NCBI GenBank assembly: GCA_036244855.1
Contig: BQKZ01002483.1
Span: forward strand, 69,340-93,455
Reading direction: 5' to 3'
DNA: 24,116 nt
From: Temnopleurus reevesii
Taxonomy: Eukaryota > Echinodermata > Echinoidea > Temnopleuroida > Temnopleuridae
Shown: positions 10,099-18,010 of the stretch, piece after piece
Layout: each line of letters begins with the position of its first letter
How positions within the stretch are numbered: position 1 is the first letter of the stretch
Translations under genes and position numbers: made by a program
Notes under the pieces: model-generated
Database searches by the model: none
Told to the model about the DNA's origin: nothing
What the model saw: only the letters and a program-made list of their open reading frames with translations

Positions 10099-10244
10099 GG
10101 GCCCTATTGCATAAATGTTGCGTTTTAACGCAAGTCAGACAATTAAACGCAACTGCTAAATAAGCACTCCTGATTGGTTGAAAATAGAGTTGCGTTAAAT
10201 TTTCTGACTTGCGTTTAAACGCAACTTTTTATGCAATCGGGCCC
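10099..10244. mobile_element. 146-bp hairpin MITE
   Basis: The left arm opens GGGCCCTATTGCATAAATG and the right arm closes ATGCAATCGGGCCC. The arms are about 56 bp and nearly perfect inverted copies (for example CGCAAGTCAG at 10130-10139 against CTGACTTGCG at 10204-10213), with a loop of about 33 bp around 10155-10188. No coding capacity is present. No convincing target duplication flanks it, so the superfamily is left open. The close match of the arms suggests it is younger than the foldback it sits in. Confidence 0.8.
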
Positions 10245-10869
10245 AGATCTTGTATTTATTATTCACTATTTTCCCCTTGGACATCCCAGCAACTATATTT
10301 GTTGGTTTTATCATTTATCAATCTATCAAATTCATGCTTGTTAGTGCTTGTGAGTCGGTGGCATTAGCTCATTTTTTAATGGATCTCTTATATTCCATAA
10401 CTCTCTCTGGGCGAATAAAATAGATATATATTCTTGGAGAGTCTTTGGTAATATTTTGCCAATCTCCACAGTTTCTTCACATGGCTGAGATAGACAAAGC
10501 TTTATTCTTAATTAGTTCCTAATGACACTAGAATCCTCGTGAAATTTACCCTTACTTCCGTTCAACCCCATAAGATTTTGCTATGTAAATTCTCTTAGCA
10601 ATTACTCAATATTTTGACCCTAGATCTTGTCTTTTGTTAAATCAATATTCTGGGATTTGATTTAAACATACACAATTATATCATAGATTTTTCACAAAAT
10701 CGCCTTTCGATTTTAGAATGAGAAGTCCATAAATATTGATGACAGTATAGTTAAATTAGAATGATAAAGATGATGATGCTACTGCTCATAATAATAGTAA
10801 CAATAATAATTGATATGATATGAATAACACAAACATAGTAATCTGTTAATTAGTATTATTTAACATTGT
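10245..10869. other. AT-rich interior with degenerate AAT microsatellite
   Basis: No gene is seen. An imperfect AAT/GAT-type simple repeat lies at about 10760-10830. Confidence 0.4.
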
Positions 10870-12143
10870 CTATAATGTCGAATTTGAGGTGTTCTATCAC
10901 TTCTGCAAGGTTTAATTGTAGGTCATCCTAAATTACATACATGAATCTGTGCATTTTGATCCCAAGATCACCGATGTGACATTGGTAGAGATAAAAACTT
11001 TTGAATATGTAAAAAAATTTCATTGACCTTTGAGCTTGAACATAATTTATTACACCAATCCATGAATTCTGACATCATCAAAATACCTATTTTATTGTGA
11101 AAACATGAAATTTTGGGTGTGTGCATAAAGATTATTGACCTTTGACTGACCTTTGACCTTTGATAGTGAGATATTGTCTCACTTTCAAATGGTTAAGATT
11201 CTGTGTCAAATCAATTTTTTTAATAAAATGTGCACATTTTGACACCAAAACAATTACATTTGCCTTGTTTTATTGCAAAAGTATGATTTTTGGTATGTAT
11301 TTAAAGGTCATTGACCTGTGACTGACCTTTGACCTTGATAGTGAGATATTGCCTCACTTTCAAATGGTTAAGATTTTATGTCAAATCACGTTCTCAACAA
11401 AATGTGTGCATTTTGACACCAAGACAATCACTTTTGCCTTGTTTTATTGCAAAAGTATGATTTTTGGTATGTATTTAAAGGTCATTGACCTTTGACCAAA
11501 AATTTGAGGCATTTTATCATTACAAACCGATATTATTTAATTTCATCTCACTTCATTTTACAAATCCATGCAATTTGACACCAAGATCACCAATTTGTAC
11601 CATTAATTGTCTTGCGAAGATGCATTTTTCCTTGTTTCATTGCAAAAGTATGATTTTTGGTATGTATTTAAAGGTCATTGACCTTTGTCTGACCTTTGAC
11701 CTAGATAATAAGATATTGTCTCACTTTGAAATGGTTAAGATTTTATGTCAAATCATTTTCTTAATAAAATGTGTGCATTTTGACACTAAGACAATCACTT
11801 TTGCCTTCTTTTATTGCAAAAGTATGATTTTCGGTATGTATTTACAGGTCGTTGACCTTTGACCTCAAATTTGAGGCATTTTATCATTACAAACTGATCT
11901 TATTCTATTTTATCTCACTTCATTTCATAAATCCATGCAATTTGACACCAAGATCACCAATCTGCGCCGTTGTATTGCGAAGATGCATTTTTGAAGCATA
12001 TAGTAAAAGGTCATTGACCTTTGACCTTGGAAAAAAGTACTTTCCCCAGCCCTGATTTGTCCTGATTTTTTTTTTTGGTGAAGGTTGACACCATACCAAC
12101 TAAAATCAATTGAAAAACCATTTCCAATAATTTTATTCCAGAT
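10870..12143 (-). repeat. Right arm: inverted AGGTCA-bearing tandem array
   Basis: Marks AGTATGATTTTTGGTATG recur at 11280, 11454, 11647 and 11821 (steps of 174, 193 and 174), so two half-units make a repeat of about 367 bp, as in the left arm but inverted. AGGTCATTGACCT (inverted repeat with 1-bp spacer) plus TGACCTTTGACC (DR1) occurs near 11305, 11479, 11672 and 12008, with variants near 11021, 11136 and 11846. Open frames such as 11485-11862 arise because repeat units lack stops by chance; their products repeat CKSMIFGMYL and are not a gene. Confidence 0.85.
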
Positions 12144-12175
12144 CGACCCCAATAGGGTCTAATTTTGGGTTACTA

Positions 12176-12306
12176 ACCATGGGAAGAGAATAAATGTCTT
12201 TGATATGATAAGTACGCATTGATTACATCGTAATCTCATTATAATGATGTTCCTGTGGCCATTACAATTTTATTACATCAGACCTCATTACAACAAGGTT
12301 CAACTG
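12176..12306 (-). mobile_element. Possible pogo/Tigger-like transposon end
   Basis: Read on the minus strand from 12306, the sequence starts CAGTTGAACCTTGTTGTAAT and repeats variants of TTATAATGAGATTACGATGTAA. This matches the style of pogo/Tigger-type Tc1-mariner termini (CAGT-GAACCTCGTTATAACGAG). The dinucleotide TA at 12307-12308 fits the TA target. The other end is not found, so this is a fragment at most. Confidence 0.4.
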
Positions 12307-12444
12307 TATCATATAAGACAAATTGAAGAAGATAGGAAATTGGCACTTGAACAAATAATACCATGTTAAAATATCATTCTCTGTGTTTACATCTATGCTT
12401 CCATGATACGATGGATTTTATATTGTTAGAATGTAAAATAATAT

Positions 12445-12575
12445 ACAAATATATACTGTTATGAAAGGTTCTGGTTAAAACTATGGGCCCGATGTGCCTG
12501 CAAATAGTACTTTTGCAGGCACAGAGGGACCATGGTTTTAATCCAGAACCTTGAATAAACACAATATATATTTGT
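12445..12575. repeat. Long near-perfect hairpin (possible MITE or small-RNA precursor)
   Basis: AAGGTTCTGGTTAAAACTATG (from 12465) pairs with the complementary run ending AACCTT at 12552. The stem tightens at TGTGCCTGCAAA (12494-12505) against TTTGCAGGCACA (about 12513-12524), with a loop of only about 7 nt. Weaker pairing extends outward to ACAAATATATA at 12445 and TATATATTTGT at 12575. There is no ORF. Confidence 0.7.
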
Positions 12576-12769
12576 TTTATATACTGGATTTGTAAAAATT
12601 GAAAAATGGATTTCAAACGTACCACTTGATGATACTTGGTAGTCATCATAACACTTGAACAGTCAAACTCTCAAAAGGCAAAAGTAATCAAATTTGAATA
12701 GTCAGACTCCGTGTGCACAGAGTTCATCGCATAGAGTTCATCGCTCGCTGTTCCTGGTATCCGGGAAGA

Positions 12770-12783
12770 GCGCCATCTAGTGT
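12770..12783. promoter_or_regulatory. CTCF-like motif
   Basis: GCGCCATCTAGTGT agrees with 13 of 14 positions of the reverse form of the common animal CTCF core (SYGCCMYCTRSTGG), failing only at the last base. A weaker, similar string, GCGCCACCTTGAG, lies at 13301-13313. A motif match is not evidence of binding. Confidence 0.35.
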
Positions 12784-12800
12784 TTAAATTAGGACATAAT

Positions 12801-12842
12801 CCGTAAATAGTACAAAAGACTATTTACGGATCCGTAAATAGT
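12801..12842. repeat. Perfect 24-bp palindrome plus a third half-copy
   Basis: Bases 12819-12842 are a perfect palindrome built from ACTATTTACGGA and TCCGTAAATAGT. A further CCGTAAATAGT half occurs at 12801-12811, separated by 7 bp, so two alternative hairpins can form. Confidence 0.85.
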
Positions 12843-13594
12843 TCTTCGATACTAAGGTACTAAGTTGGTGTATTTTTATAATCATGTGACATTCATTAAA
12901 CCAATCAATGAACAAAGATAAATGTATCCAGTAGACAACGGAAGCTATTTACTTTAAAACAAATATGAGTGGGAACGGGTTCTGTGTAAATCGTTTGAGT
13001 GCAGTCATAGTCGGAAGGATGCTAAAAGATGGTGGATGGCGAAAACCCCGGAAAAACAATGGGGATTCCTCGCTTAACCGTTATTACTATAAATCTCAGT
13101 ACAATCATGGATCACTGCACCAAATGTATTTTCTGAAGGTTTATGATGTTAACAGGTAGCAAATAACTCTGATAAGCACTGAACGTAATCATGCTTTATC
13201 GTTTGTGACATTAATTTATGATCTATAAAAAAAGAAGAAAATAAATAAGATGCAATGTGAATAGTTTAATTGCAGTTCACGAAGTAGTCAAATATCAAGA
13301 GCGCCACCTTGAGTTTGTATTTTGATATCCAACCATGCAGTACTGCTTTCAAATTGCCCAAATTGTCAAAAGCAATAAAATGTTACCTCTGTTTGTTCAA
13401 GATTCAAGATTCGTCTTATTTCATTTTTCATCCAAACAATAGTATTCATCAATACATCAAATAAGAAACCAGTTGTAAACTTAAAAGTACGGATATGTCA
13501 TAGAAAGAGAATACGTAAAACAAAAAATTGAAATTGGAACCAGCAGGAAGCAGTGCTTTTTGCCGTGTGGGAAATATTAGTCATCAGTTGCTTT
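12843..13594. other. Anonymous AT-rich DNA
   Basis: The 64-codon frame at 12965-13159 has no recognisable features. The block around 13400-13450 (TTCAAGATTCAAGATTCG then TTATTTCATTTTTCATCC) looks like the tail of a dispersed repeat, but I cannot name it. Confidence 0.4.
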
Positions 13595-13603
13595 CCACCT
13601 TGG

Positions 13604-13931
13604 AGGTGTTTCACCAAGTCATTACGGAGCTTTAGCTAACAGTACGGTAGGGCAATCAGGACGTTATTATTCAAGCGCGGGATAATCTAGCGGGCGTTTT
13701 CAACCTTAGCGGCCCGCTAAATTATCCCGCGCTTTAGAAATAACGTTCTGATCGGCCCTACCGTACTGTTAGCTAAAGCTCCGTAATCTTAAAGTTACGC
13801 ACTACTTTACGTTCGACTGGTATCACTTCTTGCGCTGAATGCGCGCACTATTATGAATTACTACGCACAAGAAGGGGTACCAGTCGAACGTGAAGTCGTA
13901 CGTAAAGTCTTTCTTATCTTGGTGAAACACC
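13604..13931. mobile_element. 327-bp element with outer inverted ends and two internal hairpins
   Basis: The outer stem pairs GGTGTTTCACCAAG (13605-13618) with CTTGGTGAAACACC (13918-13931), 14 bp perfect. Hairpin 1 is 13621-13787: its outermost 33 bp (13621-13653 with 13755-13787) match perfectly and the rest of the arms nearly so, with a loop around 13697-13708. Hairpin 2 is about 13790-13910, with arms sharing ACGTTCGACTGGTA and its complement. The strand could thus fold as a three-way junction. The flanks CCACCTTGG (13595-13603) and CCACCCTGG (13930-13938) could be an imperfect target duplication. No coding capacity is present, and the family is not recognised. Confidence 0.8.
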
Positions 13932-14203
13932 ACCCTGGTTGATCGTCAACCGTTAAATATCCTATCAAATTAATTGTCAATCATCAGAATACTTATCAAA
14001 GCAATAAAATGACAATTGTCCTAATTTACGGAGGGGTGTGACCAAGTATGCTATCTGATTTCTTTCTACTCATTTTTCATGTCATTGTATACTTTACATA
14101 TTTTTCCATTTGTAGGTTTTACCGTAATATATACTAGTCAATGAGCAGAATTGATCAATTTTGTGAACACACATTTTCAGGTCATCAGCAGTACAGAATA
14201 CTT
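13932..14203. other. Anonymous DNA between two elements
   Basis: No gene, repeat or RNA is recognised. Confidence 0.4.
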
Positions 14204-14207
14204 TTAA

Positions 14208-14625
14208 AGGGGAACTTCACGCAGACATTGATGTGCTCTCATTAGATGAAGGAAAAATACAATGGTCAATCTGAGCAAAATTCGACAATCCATTCAAAAG
14301 TTATGAATTTTCAAAGTCTTGATTAACACCCCTCATGGCCTCCTCAAATTGGCAACATACAGGCACAAAATGGCTGCCAACATGGAGAACTCTCCATTCA
14401 CTTTGTACACAGAATTTCACAGTTTCTTCTTTTTCTAGAAAAGTAGAGACAAATATACTATTCTATTCAAGTATGATATGGACATTTTGATTCTGCATGC
14501 ATTTCAGAATGAATTTTATTGATATATTGTCCACTTTTCTAGAAAAAGAAGACATTTTCACAGTTTGATCTTTATATTTTTCTTCGTCCACTGAGAGTGC
14601 ATCAATGCCTAGGTGAAGTTCCCCT
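14208..14625. mobile_element. Kolobok/T2-like MITE, copy 1 (418 bp)
   Basis: TTAA at 14204-14207 precedes AGGGGAACTTCACGCAGAC, and the right end reads AGGTGAAGTTCCCCT before TTAA at 14626-14629. The terminal inverted repeats run at least 45 bp with mismatches (CATTGATG and GCTCTCA are mirrored). TTAA duplication with AGGRR-type ends is the signature of T2/Kolobok transposons. An inner inverted pair, CTTCTTTTTCTAGAAAAGT (14424 onward) and its complement near 14531-14551, gives a nested hairpin. The left 200 bp is closely related to 16826-17060. No transposase is present. The word AAAATGGCTGCC at about 14367 resembles a YY1 site but is part of the repeat. Confidence 0.85.
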
Positions 14626-14629
14626 TTAA

Positions 14630-15350
14630 GTATATACAAAGGCAATATTGAAAGACAGTTAACCCGTTACGCAATGCATGGAAACACGAAATTATCACCC
14701 GTCACATTGAATAGAAGTCCAAAAACGAATTTAAACTAGGTCTTTCCTTCCCTACCAAACATATCGTTCCAATGAATCATCTTTTTCCACTTTTGGAGGG
14801 TTCCCAATATTCCACGTTCTCATAGTCTTTAAAAACAAACTTGTTAATTGTACTATAACTTTTAATTTAATGCATTCTATATTTTACGGGAAGGTTGGGT
14901 AAGATAATGATTATATTTTAGTCTGCGGGTGCATATTTTAATCAATTGTTTTGTTAATTACAGAATATGATAATTGTAAAAATGATACTTTTTGCTCTCG
15001 GGGCTAATTGCCCGGTCGTTACGCAATAATATAACTTCGAAGAGCCCCGCAGAAAATAAATGTTTCAACAGTTCAATAAGTACTGTAATTTGGGGAACGG
15101 CAAGAAATGAATATCAATTAATCAATTAATGATTAATGAATAGATATATACATAAATACATCAATACATAATCATTCATATCACTTTTGAACAAAAAAAA
15201 GTAACAAAATGTGGATACAATGTCTCGGCGAAGAACACCGCATGATAGAATAAGCATGAAAAGCCAATAAATAACATTTTTTTTATAATGGACTGATTAT
15301 TCAAGACTAGTAACCTCTTAATCGATCTGATCAGTCCTGACTGCACTGCC
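14630..15350. other. Anonymous AT-rich DNA
   Basis: No gene is recognised. Short words such as CCCGTTACGCAA and GTTACGCAATAAT (about 14662 and 15018) recur weakly, and CTGCGGG/CCCCGCAG near 14924 and 15044 are inverted. Neither is long enough to define an element. TTAATCAATTAATGATTAA-type simple text lies at 15117-15137. Confidence 0.35.
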
Positions 15351-15360
15351 GACTCATCAC

Positions 15361-15410
15361 CCCCCCCNCCCCCCCCCCCCTTCCCTCGTCCCCTTTCCCC
15401 CGTCCCCCTC
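15361..15410. repeat. Poly-C/T tract containing a single N (15368)
   Basis: C runs lie on both sides of the N and are followed by a C/T-rich stretch. The N here is most simply a homopolymer-limited contig join. Confidence 0.75.
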
Positions 15411-16047
15411 ATGACGAACATGAATAAGCCAGACAAGCAAGCCTGGTTCTGGGTTGATCCACTATCCCAGCTAAGCCGTGTATCGTTGCCAATTCAGGAT
15501 TAGGCAATACAGCTTTGTGGAAATACCCAGCAGGACTATAACAGCAGCACGACGTCATAGTTTTTCTTCGTTTCTTAATATTTAGATACTTCATAAAATG
15601 TTTGATTGACAACTCTTTGTGTCTCTCACTCGGACGGTGAGGCACCAAAAAGTGGTGAGGTAACGAGAGACTGTTTAGCTTCTGCATGTTCATCGACTCG
15701 TCAAAACTTAACGAGTTACAGTATACACTGGTATAGGAAAGGTAACCAGAAAGTTCTACAAGATTTACTCATCAAACCTTTCACTGCTGACCTTCTTTTT
15801 CTATCATTAGTTTGCCATTTAAAAGACGTATTTATTTAATTTATTTTGTATACGAGCCGCAATTCGGTGGAAAGGATTCACATTTTTGCAACACCTGAAA
15901 GGGGAAAGTCGATATAGGACGTACAAGAAGCGAAATGACTAACTCTTGGCATCCAAAATAGGTCGGGAGCTACTTCAAAATTTCTCACTCTGTCCATAAG
16001 CGGATCGCACCGAAATACGACTTGATCTCTGAAGACCACCGTCAACG
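15411..16047. other. Upstream region of the candidate exon, more balanced composition
   Basis: GC content rises here compared with the flanks. The overlapping short frames on both strands (15409-15693 minus, 15606-15839 plus, 15878-16105 minus) are not supported by anything I recognise. If the exon at 16048 is real, this stretch should hold its 5' UTR and promoter. No TATA box or initiator is convincing. CGACGTCA at 15550-15557 is one base from a CRE octamer. Confidence 0.35.
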
Positions 16048-16200
16048 ATGTCGGCCACGGATTTGCCAACGAAATCGCCTCAATCGCCGTCGAACTCGGG
16101 GACATTGAAAGGAGTTTGTGCTTTCAGTTTGCCCAATGCAGAGTACTCGCGAACGCACAGTCTTACTGACGCCGGCTCGCCGACACTTAGCCAAGTCAAA
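16048..16200 (+). CDS. Candidate 5' coding exon, unknown protein
   Basis: Fifty-one codons from ATG to AAA are followed directly by GTACGTATTT, a good splice donor. The start has A at -3 and G at -1, and an in-frame TGA lies at 16030-16032, so this ATG is the first available. The product begins MSATDLPTKSPQSPSNSG and continues with a Ser/Thr/Pro-rich, likely disordered stretch. It contains SP sites and an SRTHSLTDAGSP segment with an R-x-x-S kinase-type motif near residues 39-42. Codon use (many TCG, ACG, GCC) and GC content differ from the AT-rich surroundings. Reading through gives 32 more residues of hydrophobic, low-quality sequence to a stop at 16297-16299, which looks intronic. No downstream exon is recognised. 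A minus-strand frame (15878-16105) overlaps and is the competing reading. The protein family is unknown. Confidence 0.45.
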
Positions 16201-16254
16201 GTACGTATTTTTCTCGATGACATCTATTCATTGATGTATCTCTCTTTTTTTGCA

Positions 16255-16495
16255 ATGAAGGAAACAAAAAGAAATTTCGTCCATGTTTTCACGAAGTGAA
16301 CGGAACCAAAGGATATTGCTGCATGAAGACAACGAAAATCCCGACCTAGCACCAATTCAACGGTCATCCTATTGAACAACGTGTTAATTCTATAGAAGGA
16401 CACGTTTTAATGGATTTGTAACTCATTTTGTGTAACAATACCCTCTGGCTCCCGTCACTTCGTGAAAACACGGAGGATTTATATCCCTCTTTCAT
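16255..16495. repeat. Inverted-repeat element in the putative first intron
   Basis: The left arm 16255-16318 and right arm 16436-16495 are imperfect inverted copies of about 60 bp. The best block is GTTTTCACGAAGTGA (16285-16299) against TCACTTCGTGAAAAC (16455-16469), and ATGAA and GGATATTG/GGGTATTG are mirrored further out and in. It is probably a small non-autonomous transposon. Its target duplication is not clear. Confidence 0.6.
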
Positions 16496-16821
16496 TTTTA
16501 ACGTGCGGCAAAATATTATAGATTTATGTTGATTGATACGTATCTAGAGATTGTTTTCGAGTAAACACTGATCCAACGCTTTATAAAAGAAATTGTTAAT
16601 TCAGGTCCCTCGTGAGAAATGATAATGACAACGGAAACAATCATTATCATAATGCAATTAAAAGAATGGTAAAAATGTTATTGACGGTGACAACGCAAAT
16701 GTTAGATTTTCAGAAAAAAAAAAGAATCATTTTGACTGCCAACAAATCAAGTCATTTGATTATGTAAATAAACTTAAGGAACACTTACAATTGTTTTACG
16801 CAGCCATCGTCGGGTTGCAGA
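16496..16821. other. Anonymous AT-rich DNA
   Basis: Nothing is recognised. There are short A runs and no exon-like composition. Confidence 0.4.
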
Positions 16822-16825
16822 TTAA

Positions 16826-17327
16826 AGGGGAACTTCACCCAGACATTCGAGTGCGCTCAGTTGATTAAGAAAAATACAGTGGTCAAACTGTGAAAATTTG
16901 AGCGAAATCCGACTATCCATTCAAAAGTTATGAATTTTCAAAGGTTGGATTTAAACCCCTCATGGGCTCCTCAAATTTGCACCGTACAGGAACAATATGG
17001 CTGCCAACATGGAGAACTCTCCATTCACTTTGGACACAGAATTTCACATTTTCCTCTTTTTCCAGAAAAGTAGACAAAATTTTGTTTTTTTTNATACAAA
17101 GTGCATGAGGAGTTCTCCATGTATGACATCACAGATTATGCTAATTGGCTATACGTTGCCAATTAAAGGATACACAGCACAAGTGGAAATAATAACTTTG
17201 AAAATTCATAACTTTTGAACGGATTATCCGATTTTGCTCAAATTTTCACAGTTTGTCCATCTGATTTTTCTTCATTAACATGACTACATTAACTGACTAT
17301 ACATTATTGTCTGGGTGTAAATCCCCT
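16826..17327. mobile_element. Kolobok/T2-like MITE, copy 2 (502 bp)
   Basis: TTAA at 16822-16825 precedes AGGGGAACTTCACCCAGAC, and the right end reads CTGGGTGTAAATCCCCT before TTAA at 17328-17331. The arms extend about 120 bp: CAAACTGTGAAAATTTGAGC and AAAAGTTATGAATTTTCAAA appear on the left and in reverse complement on the right. It shares its left 200 bp with the 14208 copy, including ATGGCTGCCAACATGGAGAA. An N at 17093 after a T run lies inside it. The coherent arms suggest little is missing there. Confidence 0.85.
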
Positions 17328-17473
17328 TTAATTATTTTAATCAGCTTACATCAAGTTGGTTCGATTTTATGTGTTTGAACTTTATGGTCAGCAAGTTAAA
17401 TTCCTCTCGATCTAATTCGTTAGAATGACAATCAAATAGGTGAAATGAGCCACCCTGTATTAATTTCATAAAC

Positions 17474-17502
17474 AGATAAATAAATAAATAAATGAATAAA
17501 TG
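17474..17502. repeat. (AAAT)n microsatellite
   Basis: Imperfect AATA tetranucleotide repeats with one G interruption. Confidence 0.8.
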
Positions 17503-17518
17503 ATAATGATTCATATAT

Positions 17519-17760
17519 ACGCGCACCTGGGGAGGGGGCAGGCTTTGGGGCGCAACCCCCCCCCCCCCCCGGGTTAGAGTAAGGAGCGCCTAATTTGAGG
17601 TAAAAAAAAAAGGGCACCCCCATCGCTGAAGGAGACGAAAGGGTTTTAGCTTACGACTATTTCATTGCGTATCAGCTCCTCGGGGAGGGGGGGGGGGGAC
17701 ACAAAGTTTCAAACTGGTCGCAACCCCCCCCCCCCCCAATCTTCAATTCCTGGGTGCGCA
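17519..17760. repeat. G/C-homopolymer element, two C runs
   Basis: C runs at about 17556-17569 and 17725-17737 and a G run near 17685-17698 are embedded in text with GGAGCGCC, GGGCACCCCC and GGTGCGC words. The block after the first C run (GGGTTAGAGTAAGGAGCGCC) matches the block after the C run at 5739 (GGTCAGAGTTAGGGGGCGCC), so both belong to one dispersed family. Confidence 0.6.
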
Positions 17761-18009
17761 ATTATGGCGTTTCTTCAGCTCAAAAATCTCATACTCATCT
17801 ATAAAGCATTCTTTCAGGGCTTCAGACATTAGATTATTTAATACAATTTCATTCAGCCCTGACCTCGAATAAAGGAGGAGATGAAATTTTGCCAAACATG
17901 AGAAAGTTGAAATAAGTGCTTTAACTTATATTTCATTCCATTTTATGTGTTAGGTGTGCGTGCAGTGACAAATGTTTAGAGAATAATCATCCTTGATACT
18001 TTTGTTTGT
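17761..18009. other. Anonymous DNA
   Basis: No feature is recognised. Confidence 0.4.
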
Positions 18010-18010
18010 T

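Larger units (their letters stand above)
7036..12143. mobile_element. Large foldback-like element with inverted satellite arms (5.1 kb)
   Basis: The left end ATCTGGAATAAAATTATTGG (7036-7055) followed by AAATGGTTTTTC is mirrored exactly at the right end (12143 reading back on the minus strand). Homology continues inward: GGTATGGGTGTGAAC on the left against GGTATGGTGTCAACC on the right, then AATCAGGGCGAATTCGGAT against AATCAGGACAAATCAGGGC, then GGTCAAAGGTCAATGACC in both. Both arms continue as arrays of about 180-bp half-units. The interior (about 8060-10870) has no gene that I recognise but contains a 53-bp palindromic array and a separate hairpin MITE. Foldback elements with tandem repeats in their arms (sea urchin TU, Drosophila FB) are a known precedent. 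No flanking duplication is seen, so a segmental inversion of satellite arrays is an alternative. Confidence 0.55.

Noticed and set aside
11485..11862. 125-codon open frame on the plus strand
   Set aside because: It lies entirely in the right-arm satellite. The product repeats the same peptide because the DNA repeats, and stops are absent by chance.
14367..17008. YY1-like ATGGCTGCC words in both Kolobok-like copies
   Set aside because: They are shared because the copies are one repeat family, so this is not independent evidence of a regulatory site.
15368..17093. A third N-bounded inserted segment between the Ns at 15368 and 17093
   Set aside because: Sequence before the first N does not match sequence after the second. 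Each N sits at a homopolymer, and the element spanning 17093 is coherent.
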